The position numbers and the translations under genes are program-made. Below are positions 35,657-43,444 of a stretch of DNA of 64,000 bases, piece by piece. Source of the stretch: Halogeometricum rufum (lineage in GTDB: Archaea; Halobacteriota; Halobacteria; Halobacteriales; Haloferacaceae); contig NZ_FOYT01000004.1 in assembly GCF_900112175.1 (NCBI RefSeq), forward strand, positions 186,001 through 250,000, read 5' to 3'. The notes under the pieces are model-generated. The model made no database searches, was not told where the DNA came from, and saw nothing but the letters and a program-made list of their open reading frames with translations. Each line of letters starts with the position of its first letter. Within the stretch, counting starts at the first letter, position 1.

Positions 35657-35841
35657 CTCGCCGTCCCGTCGTCGGCGGCGCAGTCGTTCGGAGCGGATTC
35701 GAGCGCGACCGCCTCCCCGTCGTCCCGCCTCGAACGGACGTCGAGAACGAACGCACCGTCGCCGCTCGCGATTCGCTCTCGGAGTCGCTCGGGCGAAATC
35801 GCCCCGGCCGAGTCGACGCCCGCAGATTGCGTTCCGTCCAT
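35653..35841 (-). pseudogene. Truncated rhodanese-like frame upstream of DUF2270
   Basis: A 62-residue frame. ISPERLRERIASGDGAFVLD followed by VRSRRD is a clear rhodanese N-terminal half, but the following HIPGA region and the active-site loop are missing; it ends NDCAADDGTAR. It overlaps the DUF2270 start by four bases, so translation appears intact. It could be a deletion remnant kept as a coupler, or a minimal domain. An upstream Met at 35853 would add four residues. Confidence 0.55.
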
Positions 35842-36066
35842 CGTTACCCTCACCTACCCGGAGAAGCCGGATAACGCTTTGCATGGTAAGTCGTGTTTTC
35901 TGCAATACTAACTGGCGTCGAGAAAGCGTGAGAGTCGAATCAGGCCGTACGAAGGTCAGAATAGACTCGTCCCGTCCGACACTCGCACAGAGTAGTGTGC
36001 ATTTTTGGAACTACTACCGACACACTTTTGTTTACCCCGCCGATATTGTACGACGAGTTCAACACC

Positions 36067-36309
36067 ATGAACGACTTCGAGATTACCGAGACGCTCGACG
36101 TGAAAGGAGAAAACTGCCCGATGCCGGTCGTCAAGACCAAACAGTCCATCGACGAACTCGCCGCAGGCGACGTGCTGGAAGTCGTGGCGACTGACTCCGG
36201 CAGCATGAGCGACATCGCGGGATGGGCGGACACCACCGACGGCGTCGAACTGCTCGACCAGAGCGAGGGTGACGGCGTCTACAAGCACTACGTGCAGAAG
36301 GCCGAGTAG
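36067..36309 (+). CDS. tusA: TusA family sulfurtransferase
   Basis: An 80-residue sulfur carrier protein. The TusA signature is at LDVKGENCPMPVVKTK, with persulfide-carrying Cys17 in the CPMP motif. The start at 36067 (MNDFEIT) is standard for the family. It hands sulfur to partners such as DsrE-like proteins, one of which follows after three bases in the same operon. TATA-like TTTTGTTTA at 36027-36035 suggests a short leader. Confidence 0.93.
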   Translation: MNDFEITETLDVKGENCPMPVVKTKQSIDELAAGDVLEVVATDSGSMSDIAGWADTTDGVELLDQSEGDGVYKHYVQKAE

Positions 36310-36312
36310 AAC

Positions 36313-36897
36313 ATGAGCACGGACAGCACACCGACGCCCAGCGACGACGGCGACCAGTCCCGCGCGGAACTGGCGGCGCGCGTCGCAGAACTGGAGGAGC
36401 GACTCGCCGACGTGGAGTCGGCGACGGAGGACGAGGGGCCGCCGAAGATGTCCATCATCGCCACGAAGGGGACGCTGGACATGGCGTACCCGCCGCTCAT
36501 CCTCGCCAGCACCGCGGCCGCGTTCGGCTACGAGGTGACCGTGTTCCACACGTTCTGGGGGCTGGACATCCTCCACGAGGAGCGTTCGAGCAACCTGAAG
36601 CTGAGTTCGGTCGGGAACCCGAACATGCCGATGCCGAACGCCCTCGCCACGCTCCCCGGCATGGACCGCGTGACGACGGAGATGATGAAGAAGCGCATCC
36701 GCGACAACGACACCGCGTCCATCGAGGAACTCATCCAGACGTCGCTGGACCTCGGCGTCGAGTTCCAGGCCTGTCAGATGACCATCGAACTGATGGGGTA
36801 CGACGAGGACGACTTCTTCTCGGGCGTCACGACGGGCGTCGGCGCGGCGACGGCCATCCAGGACATGGCCGACGCCGACATCCAGTTGATGATCTGA
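36313..36897 (+). CDS. DsrE/DsrF/DrsH-like sulfur relay protein
   Basis: A 194-residue protein with an acidic coiled N-terminus (1-42), then a DsrE-type alpha/beta fold: KMSIIATKGTLDMAYPPLIL, the FHTFWGLDIL strand and the conserved Cys154 in ACQMTIELMG. It is expected to accept sulfur from TusA. It is directly downstream of tusA, and its last stretch ATAIQDMADADIQLMI is typical for the family. Partner enzymes may be the rhodanese-MBL and YeeE proteins nearby. Confidence 0.9.
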   Translation: MSTDSTPTPSDDGDQSRAELAARVAELEERLADVESATEDEGPPKMSIIATKGTLDMAYPPLILASTAAAFGYEVTVFHTFWGLDILHEERSSNLKLSSVGNPNMPMPNALATLPGMDRVTTEMMKKRIRDNDTASIEELIQTSLDLGVEFQACQMTIELMGYDEDDFFSGVTTGVGAATAIQDMADADIQLMI

Positions 36898-36911
36898 GGC
36901 CGCTTTCGGCC
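36898..36911 (+). terminator. Short hairpin right after the DsrE-like gene
   Basis: GGCCG and CGGCC form a 5-base stem with a CTTT loop, starting on the base after the stop codon. It could help end the tusA operon, though no T-run follows. Confidence 0.35.
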
Positions 36912-36961
36912 GCAGACCGCTCCGGGTGATTCCCCCCGGACCCCCTCCCCCAGCGGACGAC

Positions 36962-37009
36962 CTACCGAAGCTAGTTCGGTAGAAACGTATTTTTGGTAGA
37001 AAGCGCTAC
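36962..37009. promoter_or_regulatory. Palindromic operator region of the vapBC operon
   Basis: CTACCGAA (36962-36969) and TTCGGTAG (36975-36982) are perfect 8-base arms with a 5-base spacer. A second, weaker pair, GTAG (36996-36999) and CTAC (37006-37009), follows. A T-rich TATA-like stretch (36989-36994) between them lies about 25 bases before the vapB ATG. VapBC complexes usually repress their own operon by binding such sites. Confidence 0.6.
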
Positions 37010-37016
37010 TGAAGCT

Positions 37017-37292
37017 ATGGCGACGTCCGTGAAGATGGACGAGGAGACGAAGTCGTACCTCGAACGCCTCCAGGCGGAGATTCGGCTGGAGACGGGGCGG
37101 CGGGTCACGCAACAGGACCTCCTGGCGCGACTGGTCGAAGACGCCTACGCGTCGAAGGAGGACCTGATCGAGTCGTTCAGAGCGTCTTCCGTCCCCGTCG
37201 ACGAGGACGCGCGCACGCGCGTTCACGAGGGAATGGTCGACTCGGGGCGGTCCACCGACGAGGACGACATCGACGAGATTCTGTACGGATGA
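37017..37292 (+). CDS. vapB: Antitoxin of a VapBC-type module
   Basis: A 91-residue protein. Residues 1-50 look like a ribbon-helix-helix DNA-binding region (VKMDEETKSYLERLQAEI, GRRVTQQDLLARLVEDAY). The acidic C-terminal part would wrap the toxin. The start at 37017 fits a leaderless message. It overlaps the PIN toxin gene by four bases (ATGA), the standard antitoxin-first order. The symbol is by module type. Confidence 0.8.
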   Translation: MATSVKMDEETKSYLERLQAEIRLETGRRVTQQDLLARLVEDAYASKEDLIESFRASSVPVDEDARTRVHEGMVDSGRSTDEDDIDEILYG

Positions 37293-37714
37293 GCGTCTTC
37301 GTCGACACGGGCGTCTTCTTCGCGCACCACGACCGGTCGGCGAGTCGCCACGAGGACGCCCGGGCACTCGTGGACGCGATTCTCGACGGCGAGTACGGCC
37401 ACCCGTACACGAGCGACTACGTCTACGACGAGACGGTCACGCTCACCAGACGCCGCACCGGGTCGTTCGAGGCGGCGAAGAATGTCGGGGACCGAATCCT
37501 CGGACGCGGCCGGTTTCCCGAGGTGTTCGAGACGGTGGTCGTCGACGGCGGTCTGTTCCGCCAGAGCGTCGCGGCGTTCGAACGGTACGACGACCAGGAC
37601 CTGAGTTTCACCGACGCCGCGACGCTGGCGGTGTGCGACGCGCGCGGCGTCGACTGCGTCGCGAGTTTCGACGACGATTTCGACGGACTCGTCGAACGGG
37701 TCGAGTCCGCCTGA
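37289..37714 (+). CDS. vapC: PIN domain ribonuclease toxin (VapC type)
   Basis: A 141-residue PIN domain. The four acidic active-site positions are visible: Asp6 in VDTG, Glu48 in YDETVTL, Asp109 in SFTDAATLAV and an Asp in SFDDDFDG (128-130). VapC toxins cleave tRNA or rRNA. It is translationally coupled to the antitoxin. It ends six bases from the convergent thiD stop. Confidence 0.88.
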   Translation: MSVFVDTGVFFAHHDRSASRHEDARALVDAILDGEYGHPYTSDYVYDETVTLTRRRTGSFEAAKNVGDRILGRGRFPEVFETVVVDGGLFRQSVAAFERYDDQDLSFTDAATLAVCDARGVDCVASFDDDFDGLVERVESA

Positions 37715-37719
37715 GCGAG

Positions 37720-38553
37720 TCAGTTCTCGAACGCGCCGACCGTCTCGCTCGCGTCCACGAGGTGGTTCACGCTCCCGTTCTCGCCCACGTCGGCCGGCCG
37801 TTCGATGGCCGCGCGGACGAAGTCGATGCCTCGCTCGACGGCCGTCGCCCGGTCGTCACCGCGCGCGAGGCGGGCGGCGATAGCGCTCGACAGCGTGCAT
37901 CCCGACCCGTGCGTCGTCTCCGTGTCGACGCGGGGGGAGGCGAACACCGTCCGGTCGTCCGGCGTGGCGAGGACGTCCCGCACCTCGTCGCCGTCGGCGA
38001 CGTGGCCGCCCTTGAACAGGACGGCGTCGACGCCCCACTCGAAGAACTGCGCCGCGGCAGCGTCACGCGCCGCCGCCGAGTCGGGCCACTCGCCCGTGAG
38101 CGCCTCCGTCTCGTCGGCGTTCGGCGTCACCAGCGTCGCCCGCGCGAACAGGTCGGTGTAGGCGTCGACGGCGTCGGCGTCGAGGAGTCTGTCACCCGAC
38201 GTGGCGACCATCACGGGGTCGACGACGACCGGCCCCTCGTAGGCGTCGAGGCAGTCGGCGACGGTCCGCACGGCGTCGGCCGTCGCCAGCATCCCGAGTT
38301 TCACCGCACCGACGTCGAAGTCGTCGGTGACGGCGTCGAACTGCGCGCGAATCTCCTCGGTCGGGAGGACGTGCGTCGACTCCACGCCGCGGGTGTTCTG
38401 CGCCGTGACGGCGACGACGACGGACCCGCCGTAGACGCCGAGGCGGGTCATCGTCTTCAGGTCCGCCTGGATGCCCGCGCCGCCGCCGGAGTCGCTGGAG
38501 GCGACGGTCAGCGCGTACGGGAGCGACTGCGGGTCGGGGTCGGCCGTCGTCAT
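37720..38553 (-). CDS. thiD: Hydroxymethylpyrimidine/phosphomethylpyrimidine kinase
   Basis: A 277-residue ribokinase-fold enzyme that phosphorylates HMP twice in thiamine synthesis. The N-terminal SSDSGGGAGIQADLKTM and C-terminal TTHGSGCTLSSAIAARLARG motifs are intact. Some archaeal ThiD proteins carry a fused C-terminal ThiN domain; this one does not, consistent with a ThiE in the same operon. It overlaps thiM by four bases and is last in thiE-thiM-thiD. Confidence 0.94.
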   Translation of the reverse strand: MTTADPDPQSLPYALTVASSDSGGGAGIQADLKTMTRLGVYGGSVVVAVTAQNTRGVESTHVLPTEEIRAQFDAVTDDFDVGAVKLGMLATADAVRTVADCLDAYEGPVVVDPVMVATSGDRLLDADAVDAYTDLFARATLVTPNADETEALTGEWPDSAAARDAAAAQFFEWGVDAVLFKGGHVADGDEVRDVLATPDDRTVFASPRVDTETTHGSGCTLSSAIAARLARGDDRATAVERGIDFVRAAIERPADVGENGSVNHLVDASETVGAFEN

Positions 38554-39380
38554 CGCTCGTCCACCACCCGTTCGATGCGAGACGCGGCGTCCGGCAGGTC
38601 GACGCCGTCGAGTCCGGCCACCGCGTCGAGGAAGGCGACTTTGTAGCTCGCCGGGCCCGCGTAGTCGCCGAACCGGCCGTCGGCGGCCGCCTCGCCGGCG
38701 AGTCCGAACGCCAGCGTGCCCGCGAGGGCGGCCTCCCGAACGTCGTCGGTCGCGCCGGCGAAGGTGGCGAGCGTGACCCCGAGCATGCAACCGGTGCCGA
38801 CGACCCGTCCCATCATCTCGTGGCCCGCGCGCACCTCGAACGCCTCGTCGGCCGTCGCGACCACGTCCGTCTCGCCGGAGGCGACGACGACGGCACCGGT
38901 CGTCCGGGCGCAGGCGACGGCCGTCTCCGCGATGTCGGCGTACTCGCCCACGGACTCGACGCCGCGGACCTCGGCGTCCGCGCCGACGAGGGCGCTTATC
39001 TCGCCGTAGTTGCCGTTGAGCACGTCCACGTCGAGGTCGGTGACGAGGCGGTCCGCGACCCGGTCTCGGGTCGGCGTCGCGCCGACGCCGACGGGGTCCA
39101 CGACGAGGGGGACGCCGTTCTCGTTCGCCGACGCCCCCGCGGCGACCATCGCCGCCTCGCCGTCCTCGCTGACCGTCCCCATGTTGAGCAGGCAGGCCTG
39201 CGCGCCTGCGACCATGTCGCCGACCTCGCGTTCGTCGTCGGACATGACCGGCAGACCGCCCCAGTGAAGCGTCACGTTCGCCACGTCGCTCACGGTCACG
39301 TCGTTCGTGACCGAGTTGACGAGCGGTTGGACCGACCGGACGGCCGAGAGCGCCGCGTCGAGGTCCACGTCGGCCGTCAT
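38550..39380 (-). CDS. thiM: Hydroxyethylthiazole kinase
   Basis: A 276-residue kinase salvaging the thiazole half of thiamine. The start VQPLVNSVTNDVTVSDVANV and the late VGTGCMLGVTLATFAG motifs are family hallmarks. It overlaps both thiE and thiD by ATGA junctions, giving a tightly coupled operon. The set of ThiM and ThiD with ThiE covers salvage of both halves; de novo ThiC and thiazole synthase genes are not in this window. Confidence 0.94.
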   Translation of the reverse strand: MTADVDLDAALSAVRSVQPLVNSVTNDVTVSDVANVTLHWGGLPVMSDDEREVGDMVAGAQACLLNMGTVSEDGEAAMVAAGASANENGVPLVVDPVGVGATPTRDRVADRLVTDLDVDVLNGNYGEISALVGADAEVRGVESVGEYADIAETAVACARTTGAVVVASGETDVVATADEAFEVRAGHEMMGRVVGTGCMLGVTLATFAGATDDVREAALAGTLAFGLAGEAAADGRFGDYAGPASYKVAFLDAVAGLDGVDLPDAASRIERVVDER

Positions 39381-40015
39381 CGCGCGACCCGCCCCCGTCC
39401 CTCGTCGACCGCGCGGCGAAGTCGGCGCGTCGCCGCCGCCGGGTCGTCTGCGTCGGTGATGGCCGAGACGACGGCTACGCCCGACGCCCCCGCCTCGGCG
39501 ACGGCGCGGGCGTTGTCGGCGGTGATGCCGCCGATGCCGACGACGGGGATGTCGACGGCGGCCGCGACGTCGGCCAGCCTCGCGGTGCCGATTTCGGCCT
39601 CGTCGTCGGCCACGTCCTTCGTCCCGGTGGCGAAGACGGCGCCGACCCCGAGGTAGTCCGCGCCGGCGCGTTCGGCCTCGCGGGCGGCCTCGGGCGTGGA
39701 GACGGACCGCCCGACTATCGCCTCCTCGCCGAGGTGGTCGCTGGCCACCGACACCGGGAGGTCCTCGTCGCCGAGGTGGACCCCGTCCGCGTCGACGGCC
39801 GCGGCGATGTCCACGCGGTCGTTCACGACGAACGCCACCCCGGCCTCTCGGGTGAGGTCGCGGAGTTCCAGACCGAGTTCGTATCGCTCGCGCGCCGTCG
39901 CGTGCTTCTCGCGCAACTGGACCACGTCGACGCCGCCGTCGATGGCGGCACGAACCACGTCCGCGGTTCCTCGCGCGCCGGAGCGGTCCCCCTGCGTCAC
40001 CAGATACGTCCGCAT
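39377..40015 (-). CDS. thiE: Thiamine phosphate synthase
   Basis: A 212-residue TIM-barrel enzyme joining HMP-PP and thiazole phosphate. Motifs: QLREKHATARE, the NDRVDIAAAVDADGVHLG segment and a phosphate loop at GIGGITADNARAV. The start at 40015 (MRTYLVTQ) is preferred over 40027 because a TATA-like ACTATACAA lies about 24 bases upstream and the family starts here. It leads the operon. Confidence 0.94.
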   Translation of the reverse strand: MRTYLVTQGDRSGARGTADVVRAAIDGGVDVVQLREKHATARERYELGLELRDLTREAGVAFVVNDRVDIAAAVDADGVHLGDEDLPVSVASDHLGEEAIVGRSVSTPEAAREAERAGADYLGVGAVFATGTKDVADDEAEIGTARLADVAAAVDIPVVGIGGITADNARAVAEAGASGVAVVSAITDADDPAAATRRLRRAVDEGRGRVAR

Positions 40016-40030
40016 GGGTATATTCATCGG

Positions 40031-40039
40031 TTGTATAGT
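40031..40039 (-). promoter_or_regulatory. TATA-like box of the thi operon
   Basis: ACTATACAA on the minus strand, about 20-24 bases from the ATG at 40015. It is the only AT-rich hexamer in the gap to the FAD oxidoreductase gene. No thiamine riboswitch fold is visible in the short space available. Confidence 0.5.
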
Positions 40040-40088
40040 CTGGTGTTTAGCGGCAAAACCCTGTCGGAACCCGGGGCCGCACGCGCGG

Positions 40089-40994
40089 TCAGTCGTCGAG
40101 GTACGCCCGAATCCGGTCGTCGTCGATGGCGTCCAGCAGTCGGTCGGCGCCCAGTGACGCCACGAGGCGGTCCGTCCCCGCCTCGGTTCGGCGGGCTATC
40201 TCCGACTCGGTGGCGTACTTGGCCATCCGTTCGTCGATGTACGCCTCGCGCACGCGTTCGACGTGCGCGGGGTCGTACTCGTCGCCGTCGGGCGAGAGGT
40301 GCGCGTCGAAGTGGTCGCGCCACGGGTCCCTGCCGCGCCACTCGTCGGTCAGGGAGGCGTCCCGCCGCACCCAGTCGTAGTACGTCGCCACGGCGTCCCA
40401 GTAGCCGTCGTCTCTGCGTGCGTCCGCGACCAGGCGGCCGCCGACGCGCGCGCCGTGCCCCGCGGCGACGATAGCCTGGTCGTCCACGCCCGAGAGGGGG
40501 CCGGCGACGTACAGTCCCTCGAGAGGCGTCGCCCCCTCCGCGTCCGGGTACGACGGGTCGAGTTCCGTTCCGCCGTGGCCGTCGGGTTCGAGCATCTCCT
40601 CGTCCAGTCCGGCGAGGTAGCCGACGTCGTACTTCGTCGCCGCGACGACGCGCGGGGTTCGGACGACCGTTCCGTCCTGCGTCTCGACGGTGAAGTCGCC
40701 CTCGTCCTCGTCTCGCGCCACGGATTCGACGAGTTCGGCGACGACGGTGCCGCCGGCGGCGTCGACGTGGTCGTGCATCAGCGAGTAGAACGCGTCGATG
40801 TCGATACCGCCCGGGAACCCCAGATAGTTCTCCAGGTAGCCGCACCGCCGAATCGACGACCGACCGCGGTCGAACACGACGGTATCGAAACCGTACCTGG
40901 CGGCGAAGACGGCCGCCGAACACCCCGCCGGGCCGCCGCCCACGACGACCACGTCGTACTCCTCGCGCGTCGACGTTGCCTCGTCTGTAGCCAT
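40089..40994 (-). CDS. FAD-dependent oxidoreductase, thioredoxin-reductase-like without CxxC
   Basis: A 301-residue flavoprotein. The dinucleotide motif VVVVGGGPAGCSAAVFAARYG is at residues 14-34, the segment RRCGYLENYLGFPGG resembles thioredoxin reductases, and LYVAGPLSGVDDQAIVAAGHG is the second FAD motif. The CxxC redox pair is absent, and residues 190-301 are an extra helical region with no family match. Substrate is unknown. A perfect palindrome sits five bases before the ATG. Confidence 0.82.
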   Translation of the reverse strand: MATDEATSTREEYDVVVVGGGPAGCSAAVFAARYGFDTVVFDRGRSSIRRCGYLENYLGFPGGIDIDAFYSLMHDHVDAAGGTVVAELVESVARDEDEGDFTVETQDGTVVRTPRVVAATKYDVGYLAGLDEEMLEPDGHGGTELDPSYPDAEGATPLEGLYVAGPLSGVDDQAIVAAGHGARVGGRLVADARRDDGYWDAVATYYDWVRRDASLTDEWRGRDPWRDHFDAHLSPDGDEYDPAHVERVREAYIDERMAKYATESEIARRTEAGTDRLVASLGADRLLDAIDDDRIRAYLDD

Positions 40995-40998
40995 ATTT

Positions 40999-41012
40999 TT
41001 AGGCCGGCCTAA
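40999..41012. promoter_or_regulatory. Perfect palindrome at the FAD oxidoreductase start
   Basis: TTAGGCCGGCCTAA, a 14-base perfect palindrome, four bases before the ATG at 40994 and downstream of a weak TATA-like TTTAC (41019-41023). The location suits repression. The TTAGGC/GCCTAA halves resemble DtxR/IdeR-type iron repressor sites described in haloarchaea; this is similarity only. Confidence 0.55.
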
Positions 41013-41125
41013 TCGTTCGTAAAGCCACCGGTCGCGCCTCGGATTCCCGACGTTCCCCGGCGGTGAGACAAACGTCCGCTTGTGTCAACGTCGTGATTAT
41101 AGTTACGGACGGCGAGGATGGAGAC

Positions 41126-41767
41126 ATGGATACGACGCGACGCACGCTGCTCAGTACCTGTGGTATCGGGACGCTCGCTCTCCTCGCCGGCTGTCTGGGT
41201 GGAGGCGGCGGCGACGGCGGCGACGGGACGGAGACAGACCTGCCGACTGACACGACGGACGGCTCCGACGACACCCGGCCCAGCGGCACCGGTGGTCCCG
41301 GACTCGCCCTCGTCTCGACGGACGAACGCCCCGACGCGCCCGTTCGTCCCGAAATCGAGGTGACGCGGGACGCCGCCACGGCGGACCACCCGCCGGGACT
41401 CCGGGCGACGGTGACGAACGAGGGCGACCGGACCCTGACGCTGGGCGAGGGGCGCGCCATCGTCTTCGCCTACCGGTACGACACGTCGGACCAGTTACAG
41501 CTCCTGCCCGCGGGCGAGGACTACCCCGCCGAACCGGACTGCTGGCGTCTCACCGAACCCATCGCCGTCACGGAGGAGTACCAGATGGTGACGTTGGAGC
41601 CGGGCGAGTCCACGAGTCGGGACCTCGAACTGTACGGCGCGCCCGGCGAGGACGCCTGCCTCCCCGTCGGCACCTTCCGGTTCGAGTCGCCGTTCTCGGT
41701 GATGGACGAACCCGACGGCGAGGAGGTAGCGTCGTTCACGTGGGGCTTCGAAGTCTCGCTGGAGTGA
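41126..41767 (+). CDS. Tat-exported lipoprotein, Ig-like
   Basis: A 213-residue protein. The signal has the twin arginine RRTLLSTCG and a lipobox LLAGC at residues 20-24, so it would be exported by Tat and lipid-anchored. A Gly/Asp/Thr-rich linker (25-55) leads to a beta-sandwich (about 65-213) with ATVTNEGDRTLTLG. Function is unknown. It is convergent with another Tat lipoprotein gene 29 bases away, whose mature domain shows a similar NEG/NRG strand pattern. Confidence 0.8.
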   Translation: MDTTRRTLLSTCGIGTLALLAGCLGGGGGDGGDGTETDLPTDTTDGSDDTRPSGTGGPGLALVSTDERPDAPVRPEIEVTRDAATADHPPGLRATVTNEGDRTLTLGEGRAIVFAYRYDTSDQLQLLPAGEDYPAEPDCWRLTEPIAVTEEYQMVTLEPGESTSRDLELYGAPGEDACLPVGTFRFESPFSVMDEPDGEEVASFTWGFEVSLE

Positions 41768-41796
41768 GCGGGGCGGGCCGTCACGAGGGGGGGGCG

Positions 41797-42336
41797 TCAG
41801 TCGACCGCGATTCGGAAGACGGCGACGCAGTCGATGGTCGTCTCCTGACGCGTGGCGGGGAGCACGGCGGCGTACAGTCCCGACTGCACCTCGTCGTCGA
41901 ACGCGTCGAACATCGTTCGCAGTCCGGTCCACGTCATCGCGCGCCCCGGACGGGTCCTGACGGTGCCGTCCGACCGACTCGACCCGGCGGACTCCGTCGG
42001 CGTATTCGCGTCCGAGAGACGCGCCCACTTGGGGCCGCTGTTTCGCCAGAGTTCCCACTCGGTCGACTCGAACTCGATGGGCCCGTCACCGCGATTGCGG
42101 ACCGAAATCGTGAAGTCGAACATCTTCTGCTCGGAGTCCAGCGTCCGCGAGGAGAGGCTGACCTCGACGCCGTTCTCGGCGGCGTCGGTGTGCGAACACG
42201 ATGCGGTCGACCGGACGAACCCGCCCGGCGGGCAGGGTTGCTCGGACACCGAGGGCGGTTCGCTCGCGAGGGCCGAGCATCCGGAGAGGAGACCGGTCGA
42301 ACACGCGGCCGCGAGTATCTGTCGTCTCGAAGGCAC
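41797..42336 (-). CDS. Tat-exported lipoprotein
   Basis: A 179-residue protein with signal SRRQILAAACSTGLLSGC (twin Arg and lipobox LLSGC, cysteine at 20). The mature part is a single beta-sandwich with FDFTISVRNRGDGPIEFEST. Four further cysteines (about 34, 47, and near 168) may form disulfides. Function unknown; perhaps a distant relative of the convergent lipoprotein. Confidence 0.78.
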   Translation of the reverse strand: MPSRRQILAAACSTGLLSGCSALASEPPSVSEQPCPPGGFVRSTASCSHTDAAENGVEVSLSSRTLDSEQKMFDFTISVRNRGDGPIEFESTEWELWRNSGPKWARLSDANTPTESAGSSRSDGTVRTRPGRAMTWTGLRTMFDAFDDEVQSGLYAAVLPATRQETTIDCVAVFRIAVD

Positions 42337-42376
42337 GCCCGTACGTCCACTCGAGTTGATAAATCAGTTTTCCCTG

Positions 42377-43309
42377 TCACTCTGCGACCGCCGCGACGCG
42401 TTCGCGCGACGGCACCGCCGCCTGCACGCCCTCGCGTTCGGTCGAAAGCGCGCCCGCGACGGTGGCCAGACGGACCGCCCGTTCGAAGTCCGTCCCGGCG
42501 GCCAGTTCCGCGCCGAGATAGCCCGAGAACACGTCGCCCGCGCCCGTCGTGTCCACGGGTTCGACCGAGGGCGACGCGACGGCGAGTCGGCGCTCCCCCC
42601 GAACGACGACGCCGTCTGCCCCTCGCGTGCGGACGACGGTGCCGTCGAACGCCGCTATCGCCTCCCGAAGCGCCTCGTACTCGCCGTCGTTCGGCGTCAC
42701 CACGTCCACGCAGTCGTGCGCGAGGATGGCCGCCGCACCCGCCGCGGGCGCGGGGTCGTAGACGACTAGCGGTCGGGCGTCCCGCACCGCGAGACGGTCG
42801 AGCGCCGCTCGGACCGTCTCGGCAGGCAGTTCGTTCTGGACGAGGAGACAGTCCGCAGTCGCGAGCGTCTCCGCGTGCCGGTCGACGTACGCCTCGCCGA
42901 CGCGCCCGTTCGCCCCCGCGAGGATGGCGATGTAGTTCTCCCCCGTCTCGTCCACCGCGACGTACGCCGCGCCCGTCGGCCCGTCCGCCCGCCCCACGTC
43001 GTTCACGTCCACGCCACGTCGGGTGAGCGTCTCGCACACCTCGTACTCCGCCTCGTCGTCGCCGACCATCCCCAAGAGCGAGGTGTCGGCGCCGGCGGCC
43101 GCCGCCGCGACTGCCTGATTCGCCCCCTTGCCGCCGAGGTGCGTCTCCGCGTAGGCCGCGTCGAGAGCGTCCGGAAACGACGCCACCCGGACCGTCTCGC
43201 CCGCCGCGGGGAACCAGTCGTAGGCGGCCGCAGTCTCCCGAATCCACTCCGTTGACGTGTACCCCACGTGGTCGACGTTGATGCTCCCGAGACTGACGAC
43301 GCGGCCCAT
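42377..43309 (-). CDS. Ribokinase-like PfkB sugar kinase
   Basis: A 310-residue PfkB-family kinase. The N-terminal GSINVDHVGYT and GGKGANQAVAAAAAG motifs and the C-terminal DTTGAGDVFSGYLGAELA with the catalytic Asp match ribokinases. It would phosphorylate ribose or deoxyribose. The start at 43309 (MGRVVSLG) fits the family. It is divergent from the SDR gene, and a nucleoside hydrolase gene lies 2 kb further, so a nucleoside-to-ribose-phosphate route is plausible. Confidence 0.88.
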   Translation of the reverse strand: MGRVVSLGSINVDHVGYTSTEWIRETAAAYDWFPAAGETVRVASFPDALDAAYAETHLGGKGANQAVAAAAAGADTSLLGMVGDDEAEYEVCETLTRRGVDVNDVGRADGPTGAAYVAVDETGENYIAILAGANGRVGEAYVDRHAETLATADCLLVQNELPAETVRAALDRLAVRDARPLVVYDPAPAAGAAAILAHDCVDVVTPNDGEYEALREAIAAFDGTVVRTRGADGVVVRGERRLAVASPSVEPVDTTGAGDVFSGYLGAELAAGTDFERAVRLATVAGALSTEREGVQAAVPSRERVAAVAE

Positions 43310-43444
43310 ACGTCGTCGTCGCGCGCCGTCGGTAAGACCCTTCGGCGTTCGGCCGGGGCGGTCGACCCCGACGCCATCCGAGCGAGCGTCCCGTCGGAAT
43401 CCGTGGATTACAGTTATCACCGGCCGAGGAGAAGTTCGAGCGAG

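Noticed and set aside
40016-40088. Thiamine riboswitch before the thi operon
   Set aside because: Only about 70 bases are available and the CTGAGA and ACCTGA motifs of the TPP riboswitch are absent; the message looks leaderless.
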